A stretch of 7,257 nt of DNA from Planctomycetota bacterium (GCA_013151585.1 JAADHY010000710.1:1-7257), one strand, 5' to 3'. Shown: positions 1 through 6,814, numbered from the stretch's first letter. Translations and numbers: made by a program. The notes: generated by a model from the letters alone, not told the origin.

Positions 1-2655
1 TATGAGCTGACGGGCTCGCACCTGCAGCCGGTCTTGGACACGCTCCGGTGGCTGAAGCACGAAACGGACGTCTGGTTCGAGATCACCAACTTGGTCATTC
101 CCGATGCCAACGACAGTCCGGACGAGTTGCGGAGGCTGTGCGACTGGATTCTCGAGAACCTTGGCGATGACGTACCGGTCCACTTCACGGCGTTTCATCC
201 GGATTTTCGCATGCGGGACCGTCCGCCGACGCCGCATTCGACGCTGGTCGCCGCGCGCCAGATCGCGCTGGACGCCGGCATTCGTTACGCCTATGTGGGA
301 AACGTCTACGACGTCGAGCGAGAAAGCACCTATTGCGGCTCCTGCGGCAAGTTGGTGATCGAGCGGAACCGGTACGTCCTCGGCACGTATGCCCTGAACG
401 GCAATCGATGTCGTTGGTGCGGCGAGGTCATCCCCGGCCGATTCGAAGACCGGCCCGGCGACTGGGGCAGCAAACGAATGCCCGTCGACATGCGACAGTT
501 TGCCCGGAAGCGGGAACACGATAAGCGGGAACAGGACTGGGAAGTCACGGCGGAGGCGTTGCGGCAGGCGACCGAGATGTTGAAAAGTCAGTCTCAGCCG
601 CCCCAGTCATCTCCGTCCGGATCCGGGAACCCGAAGTCTTCATCCAGCGGAGGGACCGCGACCATGTCCAACGATGCCCCGACGCAGGTCGAGTTGAGCG
701 AGGAACAGAAGCAGGTCGTTCTGCGGGCGGCCGCAGAGTACGTGCGGGCGGCCGCGTGCAAGGAGCGTCCGAATCCGCCGGACCTGGAAGCGGCTGGGGT
801 CGCTCGGGTACCGGTCTCGGGCACCTTCGTCAGTTTGAAGCGCCGCGGCCAGTTGCGGTCCTGCTGCGGCAATTTCGGCCGCTCGATGCCGTTGCAAGAG
901 GCCCTTCAAGAGGCCGCCCACCGCACAGCGACCAGCGATCCGCGTTTTCCACCTATCTCGCCCAGCGAGCTGCCTTATCTGGACATGGAAGTCTGGTTGC
1001 TGTTTGCGCCGGAGCTGATTCGCGAGCGTGGGGAAGATCGGGTGCAGGCCGTCACGGTCGGAAGGCATGGACTCCAGATCATTCGCGGGGCCAATCGCGG
1101 ATTGCTTTTGCCTGGCGTTCCGGTCGATCACGGATGGGACTCTCGGCAGTTTTTGGAGCAGGTCTGCGTGAAGGCGGGATTGCCGACATCGGCGTGGCGC
1201 GAGGATGACACGATTCTGTACCGGTTCCAGGGCGAAGTCATTCGCGGGCGGGTCGAGGCTCCACCAGAAGCGACGGCCACCCGACGGCTTCTGAGCGACG
1301 GCGAATTGCAGCGTTACACTCAATACTGCCGCGACAACATCGCCGCGATGCTCCGCGGAGCGACGCCTCTTTACTACTGCGAAGGCGTCTCCGATGCCAA
1401 CGTCAATGGCGTGATCGTGATGGCGTCGATGCCAGAGGCCCGACAAGACCTGAATGTTTGGCGGCTGGCGATCAAGAACTGCATGCCGCTGCAGTCGACG
1501 CTGTTCTCGTTGTGCGAGGATATGGCCAATGCCGTGCGGCGACGCGGCTGGATGAGCGGCCGATACCGGCTGGACATCGCCATCGCCTATGACCCCACCA
1601 TGCACGGAACCGTGGCTTCTCCGGATCTGGAGGGAATCGACACGTCGCGTCGGGCCTTGGTGGTCTTTGACCGGTCCCGCTCGGGGGTGGCCTTCGATGC
1701 GTCGTCTCGTCCCGAGGATGTTCTCACGATAGCCGCCGAGGCGGCGCAGGTCTCCGATCCGGAATTCGCGCCAGTGTACAGCTTGGCGATTCAGTCAACC
1801 CGGCCGCAGTTCACGCTGTCGTCGGCTCCGCGGCCGACGGGCGGGGCGTCGGTGCGGCCGCCTGCGGTCGCCGGAGCGTTCTATCCCGGCACGGCCGCTG
1901 AAATCGACCGGATGCTCGACCAAATGCTCGAACCTGACGTGACACCTCGTCCTTGTCACGCCGTTATGGTTCCCCATGCCGGATGGCGTTATTCCGGCCG
2001 ACTGGCCGCTCAGACGTTGCAACGAGTGCAGTTTCCGAGCACGGTGATCGCGTTCGGACCGAAGCATACGGCACCGGGTGTGGACTGGGCGATTGCTCCG
2101 CACCATCGCTGGTCTTTGCCGGGACGGGAAGTCGACTCGGATTTCGAACTGGCCCGCCGGATCGCCGAAGCGGTCCCCGAACTGCAGTTGGACGCCGCCG
2201 CCCACCAGCAGGAACATTCCCTCGAGGTCCAATTGCCCATCATCGCCCGCCTTGCGCCTCAAACGCGGGTCATCGGCATCGTGATCGGCGGCGGCAGCCT
2301 GGATCGATGTGATCAGTGCGCCGAGCATTTGGCCGAGTTGCTGCGCGGGCTTGATGAAAAGCCGCTCCTGCTGATTTCGACCGACATGAGCCATTATGTC
2401 AGCGAATCGGAAGCCCGCCGGTTGGACGCCCTGGCATTGGCGGAACTGGACCGCCTCGATCCGGACGCGCTCTTCCAGACCGTGCGCAAGCACCGCATCA
2501 GCATGTGTGGAGTCCTTCCGGCCGTCATCGTGCTGAAGACGCTCCAAAAGCTCGATCTGCTCCACGAGTGCGAGCCGGTCGGGTATACGACTTCAGCCGA
2601 AGCCAGTGGCGACACATCCCGCGTCGTCGGCTACGCGGGACGGATTTTCCGCTGA
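1..2655 (+). CDS. AmmeMemoRadiSam fusion protein: radical SAM C-terminus, AMMECR1, AMMECR1-like, MEMO (5' end outside window)
   Basis: The frame is open from base 1 (first codon TAT), so the gene starts upstream; 884 residues are visible, numbered here from base 1. Residues 1-160 match the end of the AmmeMemoRadiSam radical SAM enzyme: HLQPVLDTL, WFEITNLVIP, FHPDFRM, then a Cys4 zinc-ribbon-like knuckle (C112, C115, C137, C140). The SAM-cluster CxxxCxxC would lie upstream. A charged helix and a Ser/Pro/Gly linker (about 195-231) follow. Residues 232-416 are AMMECR1 (LRSCCG at 285-290, DPRFPP, GLLLPGVPV, FLEQVCVKAGLP). Residues 421-610 look like a divergent second copy. Residues 618-884 are MEMO, with the family's conserved positions H659 (PHAGW), H689 (GPKH), E738/H739 (EHSLEVQLP), D795 and H798 (DMSHY) and C836 (MCG). 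MEMO folds like class III extradiol dioxygenases. The system's reaction is unknown. The domain calls are firm; the role is not. Confidence 0.9.
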   Translation, partial: YELTGSHLQPVLDTLRWLKHETDVWFEITNLVIPDANDSPDELRRLCDWILENLGDDVPVHFTAFHPDFRMRDRPPTPHSTLVAARQIALDAGIRYAYVGNVYDVERESTYCGSCGKLVIERNRYVLGTYALNGNRCRWCGEVIPGRFEDRPGDWGSKRMPVDMRQFARKREHDKREQDWEVTAEALRQATEMLKSQSQPPQSSPSGSGNPKSSSSGGTATMSNDAPTQVELSEEQKQVVLRAAAEYVRAAACKERPNPPDLEAAGVARVPVSGTFVSLKRRGQLRSCCGNFGRSMPLQEALQEAAHRTATSDPRFPPISPSELPYLDMEVWLLFAPELIRERGEDRVQAVTVGRHGLQIIRGANRGLLLPGVPVDHGWDSRQFLEQVCVKAGLPTSAWREDDTILYRFQGEVIRGRVEAPPEATATRRLLSDGELQRYTQYCRDNIAAMLRGATPLYYCEGVSDANVNGVIVMASMPEARQDLNVWRLAIKNCMPLQSTLFSLCEDMANAVRRRGWMSGRYRLDIAIAYDPTMHGTVASPDLEGIDTSRRALVVFDRSRSGVAFDASSRPEDVLTIAAEAAQVSDPEFAPVYSLAIQSTRPQFTLSSAPRPTGGASVRPPAVAGAFYPGTAAEIDRMLDQMLEPDVTPRPCHAVMVPHAGWRYSGRLAAQTLQRVQFPSTVIAFGPKHTAPGVDWAIAPHHRWSLPGREVDSDFELARRIAEAVPELQLDAAAHQQEHSLEVQLPIIARLAPQTRVIGIVIGGGSLDRCDQCAEHLAELLRGLDEKPLLLISTDMSHYVSESEARRLDALALAELDRLDPDALFQTVRKHRISMCGVLPAVIVLKTLQKLDLLHECEPVGYTTSAEASGDTSRVVGYAGRIFR
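649..666 (+). promoter_or_regulatory. Internal ribosome-binding site and in-frame ATG before the AMMECR1 domain
   Basis: GGAGGGA (649-655) lies 8 nt before an ATG (664-666) that is in frame with the fusion gene. It falls exactly where the Ser/Pro/Gly linker ends and AMMECR1 begins. Initiation here would give a separate 663-residue AMMECR1-MEMO protein. It could be a working nested start or a relic of two genes that fused by read-through. The sequence shows the signal, not its use; a Gly-rich linker can also produce GGAGG by chance. Confidence 0.45.
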
Positions 2656-2657
2656 GG

Positions 2658-2669
2658 GCGGACGTCCGC
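2658..2669. repeat. 12-bp perfect palindrome between convergent stop codons
   Basis: GCGGACGTCCGC is a perfect palindrome and fills almost all of the 15-bp gap between the stop of the fusion gene (2653-2655) and the stop of the M29 gene on the other strand (2671-2673). It has no loop and no T-tract, so it is not a standard intrinsic terminator, though as RNA it could form a small hairpin on either strand. No other terminator is visible between these genes. Confidence 0.4.
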
Positions 2670-2670
2670 G

Positions 2671-3786
2671 TCACAGTCCTTCGTTTAAACCTTGCAGGTC
2701 TTCTGGGACAAAGCGACCGTCCTTCCGGATCAGTTCGCCGTCGAACCAAATCTCGCCGCCACCGTACTCCGGTGTCTGAATCATGACTAGATCCCAATGG
2801 ACGCTGCTGCGATTACCGTTGTCCGCCTCACCATACGCGTTTCCTGGCGTTAAATGAAAAGACCCGCCGATCTTCTCGTCAAAAAGCGTGTCCAACATGG
2901 GACGCCGAATTCGGTTGTTGCAGCCCAAAGCCCACTCGCCTACATAGCGAGCCCCTTCGTCCGAATCCAAAATACCTTCTAGTTTTTCGGCCCCTTTATC
3001 GCAACCGGCTTTAACAATCCTCCCGTTTTCGAATTCCAGGCGAACACCTTCAAAGACGGTCCCCTGATAAAGCGAGGGCGTGTTAAACGCAATCCTTCCA
3101 TTGATACTCTCACGGACGGGCGCAGTGAACACCTCCCCGTCTGGAATGTTACGCTGCCCGGCACAAGGCACCACCGGGATGCCTTTAATCGAAAACTCCA
3201 GTTCCGTATTGGGGCCGGTGATGCGCACCCGATCGGCTTGTTCCATACGCCGCTTCAGCGGCTCCTGGTTGCGTGCCATTTGGGCGTAATCGGCGGTGCA
3301 CACGTCGAAGAAGAAATCCTCAAACGCCTCGGTGCTCATCTGCGCCGACTGAGCCATCGAAGGCGTCGGATATCGCAATACCACCCACTTGGTCTTCGGA
3401 ACGCGCACGTCGATATGGACCGGCTTCCACCAATACTTCTGGTAAAGCTCCATCTTTTCGCGCGGAACATCGGCGAACTCGTTGCTATTGGACGCCCCAC
3501 GCACGCCGATGTAAGCGTCCATCCGTTCCATGCGTGCCCGCTCCAGCTCACCGATCAAGGTCATTTGCTCTTGCGTGGCGCGCCGATAGAGCGTTCGGAG
3601 CACCGCATTTTGTTTCCAACTGACAACCGCCAGGGCTCCACGCTCTCGCGCCGCTTCAATCAGACGGCAAATAATCAGCGGATCGGGCAGGTCGAAGGCT
3701 TCAATCAGCACCGTCTGACCGGGCTGCAGCCGGCAACTGTGATTAACCAGCAGCTCGGCCAGTTGTTTGATACGGGGATCGTCCAT
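2671..3786 (-). CDS. M29-family metallo-aminopeptidase (leucyl aminopeptidase, thermophilic protease type)
   Basis: A 371-residue cytoplasmic aminopeptidase of the M29 family (AmpS/AmpT/PepS group), which removes N-terminal residues from peptides with a two-metal centre. The family's ligand set can be placed: E218 (PDGEVFTAP), E284 (YVGEWALG), H311 and Y318 (HLTPGNAY), H330 and D332 (SVHWDL). The spacing E-66-E, H-7-Y and HxD agrees with the Thermus enzymes as I remember them. The N-terminal half has the usual alpha/beta start, with LQPGQTVLIEA at 20-30. There is no signal peptide, and the length is slightly below the usual 400 or so. The ATG is supported by GAGGGA 6 nt upstream (plus-strand 3793-3798). 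It lies 184 bp downstream of the PiT gene on the same strand and converges on the fusion gene. Co-transcription with PiT is possible, but no functional link is evident. Confidence 0.93.
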   Translation of the reverse strand: MDDPRIKQLAELLVNHSCRLQPGQTVLIEAFDLPDPLIICRLIEAARERGALAVVSWKQNAVLRTLYRRATQEQMTLIGELERARMERMDAYIGVRGASNSNEFADVPREKMELYQKYWWKPVHIDVRVPKTKWVVLRYPTPSMAQSAQMSTEAFEDFFFDVCTADYAQMARNQEPLKRRMEQADRVRITGPNTELEFSIKGIPVVPCAGQRNIPDGEVFTAPVRESINGRIAFNTPSLYQGTVFEGVRLEFENGRIVKAGCDKGAEKLEGILDSDEGARYVGEWALGCNNRIRRPMLDTLFDEKIGGSFHLTPGNAYGEADNGNRSSVHWDLVMIQTPEYGGGEIWFDGELIRKDGRFVPEDLQGLNEGL

Positions 3787-3970
3787 CGCAGTTCCCTCTC
3801 AATGACCATCACAAAGGCTTTAGGGCATTCCCGGAACACAGGCTGTCGCTTGGCCGTCGCAGCGGCTCAGGAGAGGCGCTTCTCGAAATTGGGGAAGCAA
3901 ATCGCACGTCGTGGCCGGTCGTGCCGAAGGAGCCACAGCCCAAGGACCGCCATCATCGCCCCGGGCTCGG

Positions 3971-4672
3971 CTAAAGGAACAGTATCCGCCCTACGAGAAA
4001 CAGCAGGATGGCCAATCCGCCCGCGGCGGGCACCGTGATCAGCCAGCCGCCGAAAATATTCACAGTCACTTTGCGATTAACAGCGCTCAAGCCACGAGCA
4101 ATACCTACACCCAGCACCGCACCGACTAACGTATGAGTTGTCGAGACAGGAATACCCATCCGGCTGCAGATCAAAACGACCGTCGTAGCCGACACGTCAG
4201 CGGCAATGCCGCGGCTGGGCGTCAAAACAGTGATCCGGCTGCCCACCGTCTCCATGACCCGGTACCCGTAGGTCGCCAAACCGATGACGATGCCCGTACC
4301 ACCGAGACACAGAATCCAGAACGGAACCTCCACCTTGGCTTTCACCGCTCCGTGCTTGACAATGTCCACGACCGCGGCCAGCGGACCGACCGCGTTCGCC
4401 ACATCGTTCGCCCCGTGCGAGAACGCGACACAGCACGATGTAATGACCACGATCGGAGCCAGCATCCGTTCGACCCGGTCCAGTTGCGTCGGCAGCGGCT
4501 TCTCAAAGTCGTTTGCCAAGCGGCTTTTCAGGTACCAACGGGTGGCAATCGCCGAGAGCACCCCCACGGCCACTGATAGCGCGATGGCATGGTCACTGAC
4601 CCACGTCCATTCACCGAGCACGTGTTTGAGCCCTTTGTAGAGCGTCGCCAGCGCCATGATCAAACCGACCAA
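3971..4672 (-). CDS. PiT permease, C-terminal part beyond the frameshift
   Basis: The second half of the permease, read in the shifted frame: hydrophobic helices, the second SHGANDVANAVG signature, PVSTTHTLVGA and a hydrophobic C-terminus ending GRILFL. A TTG at 4672 or an ATG at 4654 could be called as a start, but neither is likely to be native, because in-frame family sequence (RFAPYVTF) continues upstream to the duplication. It is best read as part of one broken gene. Confidence 0.7.
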   Translation of the reverse strand: MVGLIMALATLYKGLKHVLGEWTWVSDHAIALSVAVGVLSAIATRWYLKSRLANDFEKPLPTQLDRVERMLAPIVVITSCCVAFSHGANDVANAVGPLAAVVDIVKHGAVKAKVEVPFWILCLGGTGIVIGLATYGYRVMETVGSRITVLTPSRGIAADVSATTVVLICSRMGIPVSTTHTLVGAVLGVGIARGLSAVNRKVTVNIFGGWLITVPAAGGLAILLFLVGRILFL

Positions 4673-5228
4673 AAACGTGACGTACGGCGCGAAGCGAATG
4701 AATGGCCGACTTCACAGGCGTCTGGCTTCCCAGAATCAACCACACCATGAGCCGGAACACGACGTACGCCATGATCGCCCCAGCCACCGGAGAAATGAAC
4801 CAACTGGCCACGATTTGGCTCATTTTCGCCATGTTGATCGCGTGCCAGCCGACAGCTACGATTCCGATCCCAGCCACCGCGCCGACGATGGAATGGGTCG
4901 TCGAGACGGGCATGCCCCACCAAGAAGCCAAATGGAGCCACAAAGCCGCTGCCAACAGAGCGCAACACATACCCAGAGCAAAGGCCTGCACATCGCCTGC
5001 CATTGCTTCCGGAGAAACAATGCCTTTTCGGATAGTGTCCGTGACGTGGGCTCCCACGAGCACCGAACCGGCAAATTCACAAACCGCCGCCGCAATCACT
5101 GCCTTTTTGATCGAGATTGAGCGGGACCCAACCGCGTCGGCCATCGAATTGGCAACGTCGTTCGCTCCGATGCCCCACGCCATGTAAAGACCGAGGATGA
5201 CACTTACAGCCAAAAGAAGCCAACCCAT
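4611..5228 (-). CDS. PiT permease, N-terminal part as read before the frameshift
   Basis: As written, translation from ATG 5228 gives 205 residues. About the first 176 are genuine PiT sequence, with the first GANDVAN loop (residues 21-27), several hydrophobic helices and the PVSTTH motif (107-112). The last 29 or so residues, after KSAI, are basic and unlike the family because they are read out of frame to the stop at 4611. This would give half a transporter, lacking the second signature. Confidence 0.7.
   Translation of the reverse strand: MGWLLLAVSVILGLYMAWGIGANDVANSMADAVGSRSISIKKAVIAAAVCEFAGSVLVGAHVTDTIRKGIVSPEAMAGDVQAFALGMCCALLAAALWLHLASWWGMPVSTTHSIVGAVAGIGIVAVGWHAINMAKMSQIVASWFISPVAGAIMAYVVFRLMVWLILGSQTPVKSAIHSLRAVRHVFGRFDHGAGDALQRAQTRAR
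4696..4704. repeat. Tandem GAAT duplication at the PiT frameshift
   Basis: Plus-strand GAATGAATG, two tandem copies of a tetranucleotide. The net gain of four bases accounts exactly for the +1 frame change between the two PiT halves. With one copy removed, the joined frame reads through conserved-looking sequence. Confidence 0.7.
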
Positions 5229-5346
5229 TGGATGCGTCCTGCGCGTTTACGTGTGAGGAACCTGCAATAAAGGACTGGAAAAAGCTGCATAAGGAATGAG
5301 GAGAGGTGTCGCCCGGCAGCCATGCCAAAGCCAACACTCCATTCCG

Positions 5347-6021
5347 TTAGCCTTTAACGATCATAGCGCGGAGCATGTCGCCCGTGTTTTCCGCGGCATT
5401 GGCGATGTCGCTGAGCGCGTGGAGCATTTTTTCATAAAAAGAGATGTCGATCGGTCCGAGCACGTCTTCCATTTGGTACATCTGCATGCTCAAACGTCTC
5501 TGGATTCGGTCAGCCTTCCATTCTTCCTCCCCGACGCTGCTAATTCGGTCGAGAATCTTCTCGGCCTGAGCGCCTGAGAAAGAAGATTCGGCCAGTGGAA
5601 TTAATTCCTCAGAGCAACTGATCAGTGTCTCACCTACCTTGGTCACTTGGTCCACGAACTCGCAAAAAATCGGAACCAATTCCTCATGGATTCGCGTCTT
5701 ACGAATCACAAGGATGACGGCGAAATCCTCAACACCGTCGGCGATATTATCCTGGCAATGCAGATAGCGATCCAGGTCGTCCCGCGCAACGGGCAGAAAG
5801 AATTTGCGAGGAAGCAGTTCGCGGATGCGATGCTTGATCTGGTCCGCTTCGTACTCCAGTTTGGAAACCAGGTCCTGCAATCGATGCACTTCCTCGTAAT
5901 CTTCGCGGACCATCGCCTCCGTCAGCGGTCGGACCTGCTTCAAGCACTCGTGCACTTTCTTTGCGTGCTCGACCAGCGGATGGAACGGCGAAGCACCGAA
6001 CAATTGCTCGATCAGGCCCAT
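5347..6021 (-). CDS. DUF47 / PhoU-like phosphate transport regulator (TIGR00153 type)
   Basis: A 224-residue soluble, helical protein of the DUF47 (PF01865) family, related to PhoU and usually encoded beside PiT permeases, whose activity it is thought to modulate. It begins MGLIEQLFG and has PhoU-like acidic, metal-binding type motifs: EYEAD (56-60), CQDNIADGVEDF (89-100), EEEWKAD (165-171) and SDIANAAENTGDML (204-217). Length and start fit the family. The frame stays open upstream to 6186, but that extension is arginine-rich, runs into intergenic hairpins and lacks family similarity; the ATG at 6021 has a strong ribosome-binding site. The PiT gene follows 118 bp downstream on the same strand, so both are probably co-transcribed. 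No convincing promoter or Pho box was seen upstream. Confidence 0.93.
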   Translation of the reverse strand: MGLIEQLFGASPFHPLVEHAKKVHECLKQVRPLTEAMVREDYEEVHRLQDLVSKLEYEADQIKHRIRELLPRKFFLPVARDDLDRYLHCQDNIADGVEDFAVILVIRKTRIHEELVPIFCEFVDQVTKVGETLISCSEELIPLAESSFSGAQAEKILDRISSVGEEEWKADRIQRRLSMQMYQMEDVLGPIDISFYEKMLHALSDIANAAENTGDMLRAMIVKG

Positions 6022-6028
6022 GGAAATG

Positions 6029-6040
6029 TCTCCTGCTCCT
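6029..6040 (-). promoter_or_regulatory. Ribosome-binding site that decides the DUF47 start
   Basis: On the minus strand this reads AGGAGCAGGAGA: two Shine-Dalgarno cores, the nearer one (6029-6034) 7 nt from the ATG at 6021. This supports the 224-residue form over the longer open frame. Confidence 0.8.
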
Positions 6041-6098
6041 AGACACTCATCGGTTCGAAAACGCAAACAGTATTCGCGCTTCTGGACATGGCGATCCC

Positions 6099-6114
6099 GA
6101 GGGCGGGGCCCTTC
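6099..6114. repeat. Hairpin, module A (GAGGGC / GCCCTT)
   Basis: Arms GAGGGC (6099-6104) and GCCCTT (6108-6113) enclose a 3-nt GGG loop, with one G-T wobble at the base. The flank reads GGCGATCCC before the stem. Shape and flank resemble the hairpin at 6248-6264 in the same orientation. It lies upstream of the DUF47 start, outside any credible gene. Confidence 0.45.
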
Positions 6115-6163
6115 GCCACCGTGTTGGCCCATGGCGATGCGTCGGATGCGCGGATCATAGTGG

Positions 6164-6184
6164 GTCGCACTTGCCGAGTGCGAC
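6164..6184. repeat. Perfect 8-bp stem-loop, REP-like
   Basis: Arms GTCGCACT (6164-6171) and AGTGCGAC (6177-6184) enclose a 5-nt loop, TGCCG. With no T-tract on either strand it is unlikely to be a terminator. A REP-like intergenic palindrome is the simplest reading. Confidence 0.55.
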
Positions 6185-6198
6185 ACCCCTCATTCCGT

Positions 6199-6215
6199 GA
6201 CACCCGGCAGGTGTC
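6199..6215. repeat. Perfect 6-bp stem-loop beside the REP-like palindrome
   Basis: Arms GACACC (6199-6204) and GGTGTC (6210-6215) enclose CGGCA. It stands 14 bp from the larger stem-loop, and the two share a GCC/GGC loop core. They may be two halves of one repeat unit. Confidence 0.45.
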
Positions 6216-6247
6216 CCCCACTGGGCAGCGCGCACCCGGAGGGATAA

Positions 6248-6264
6248 CAAGGGCCAAGCCCTTG
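6248..6264. repeat. Perfect 7-bp stem-loop, module B (CAAGGGC / GCCCTTG)
   Basis: Arms CAAGGGC (6248-6254) and GCCCTTG (6258-6264) enclose a 3-nt CAA loop. The preceding GGGATAA resembles the flank of module A at 6091-6114. It ends directly before the left end of the MITE-like element. Confidence 0.5.
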
Positions 6265-6266
6265 GC

Positions 6267-6375
6267 TAGTGCTCTGTCAGAGCAGAATTTTGGGGTAGCC
6301 ACGGTCGCCAGACCGTGGAAATCCTACACTGTAGCGAGGGTGCCCACCCCAAATTTTCGAATTGACAAAGCACTA
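6267..6375. mobile_element. MITE-like element, 109 bp, with 30-bp imperfect terminal inverted repeats
   Basis: The ends at 6267-6296 and 6346-6375 are inverted copies, identical at 22 of 30 positions by my count. Both begin TAGTGCT and contain TGTCA and TTTGGGGT. The element is bounded by TA at each side, the target duplication expected of IS630/Tc1-type transposition. The interior has no coding capacity but holds a perfect 8-bp hairpin. A non-autonomous element mobilised in trans fits best; the IS630 link rests only on the TA flanks. An intergenic repeat without mobility is the alternative. Confidence 0.55.
6299..6318. repeat. Central hairpin of the MITE-like element
   Basis: Arms CCACGGTC (6299-6306) and GACCGTGG (6311-6318) enclose GCCA. 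The stem is perfect and lies between the terminal inverted repeats. Confidence 0.6.
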
Positions 6376-6814
6376 CAGTCTCCGGGCGTCAAACAGGCGC
6401 TTGTGGATCCGTTGAAGGCACTGCCGCCCCCGAACTTGGACGGCCCGAAATCGACGGCCCACTCTTGTTCCGCCGGGCGATCGTCCCGTCGCAGTTCCCG
6501 ATCCGGGCCGGCGCGCGATGATTCTGACATGCTCCGAGGGGGCTCGCAAGTCTAGGACCAGGACCGCCGGCGACCGATGGGTAACCGCCAAGTATTCAGC
6601 TCCATACGGGAGCACGTGCGCCCATCCATCTGCCCGACTTGAGGTTGGTCGTGGCTCGGGAAAGGCGAAGCAAGGGGGACAGCTTCCGGGTGAAATCCGC
6701 CGCTGCTTTTTGAAAAATCGAAGTCGTTCGACAAGTCAGAACGAGGTGGGTTTTGGTGGCTTCGTCTGAGCGGCTGAGTTCGTCGCACGCGGAAGTGGTT
6801 CCAGAAGCTCAGAC
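6376..6814. other. Intergenic stretch with no credible gene
   Basis: Frames of up to about 80 codons are open on both strands, but none shows a recognisable domain or a good ribosome-binding site. A minus-strand stretch next to the MITE-like element (about 6376-6450) encodes QRIHKRLFDA, faintly like the aromatic/basic segment of IS5-type transposases; this is too weak to call. An 8-bp inverted repeat GTCTGAGC (6764-6771) / GCTCAGAC (6807-6814) lies just before the tRNA promoter. Confidence 0.5.

Larger units (their letters stand above)
3971..5228 (-). pseudogene. pit: PiT-family inorganic phosphate permease, disrupted by a frameshift
   Basis: Low-affinity phosphate transporter of the PiT (PF01384) inner-membrane family. 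Two overlapping frames on the minus strand together give a whole PiT protein. Both inverted halves carry the family signatures: GANDVANSMADAVGS and PVSTTHSIVGA in the N-terminal half, SHGANDVANAVGPLAA and PVSTTHTLVGA in the C-terminal half. The break lies at about 4696-4704, where the tetranucleotide GAAT occurs twice in tandem on the plus strand. Deleting one copy joins the frames as ...KSAIRFAPYVTFLVG..., leaving 1254 nt and 417 residues with no internal stop. ATG at 5226-5228 is preceded by a modest AGGA. It lies 118 bp downstream of the DUF47 gene on the same strand. As written the gene should not make a full permease; a sequencing or assembly error remains possible. Confidence 0.85.

Noticed and set aside
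34..36. TTG as the start of the AmmeMemoRadiSam gene
   Set aside because: The frame is open to base 1 and the upstream codons encode conserved radical SAM family sequence (GSHLQPV), so the true start is outside the window.
640..1605. 321-codon open frame on the minus strand
   Set aside because: It lies antisense to the AMMECR1 region, has no recognisable domain and is Arg/His/Pro-rich as expected of a GC-driven shadow frame. The same applies to 1795-2565 on the minus strand.
3787..3970. Riboswitch or terminator between PiT and M29
   Set aside because: Only a weak 5-bp stem with a long loop (GCACG / CGTGC near 3904-3924) was seen, with no T-tract and no known riboswitch core.
3238..4038. 266-codon open frame on the plus strand
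   Set aside because: It is antisense to the M29 aminopeptidase, whose metal ligands are all present, and shows no domain of its own.
6022..6186. N-terminal extension of the DUF47 protein to 6186
   Set aside because: The extension covers intergenic hairpins, lacks family similarity and has no good ribosome-binding site. The ATG at 6021 has a strong one.
6091..6375. CRISPR array
   Set aside because: The repeats are inverted and of unequal length. There is no regular direct repeat-spacer pattern and no cas gene.
6088..6555. 155-codon open frame on the plus strand
   Set aside because: It runs through four hairpins and the MITE-like element, has no domain and has low-complexity basic composition.
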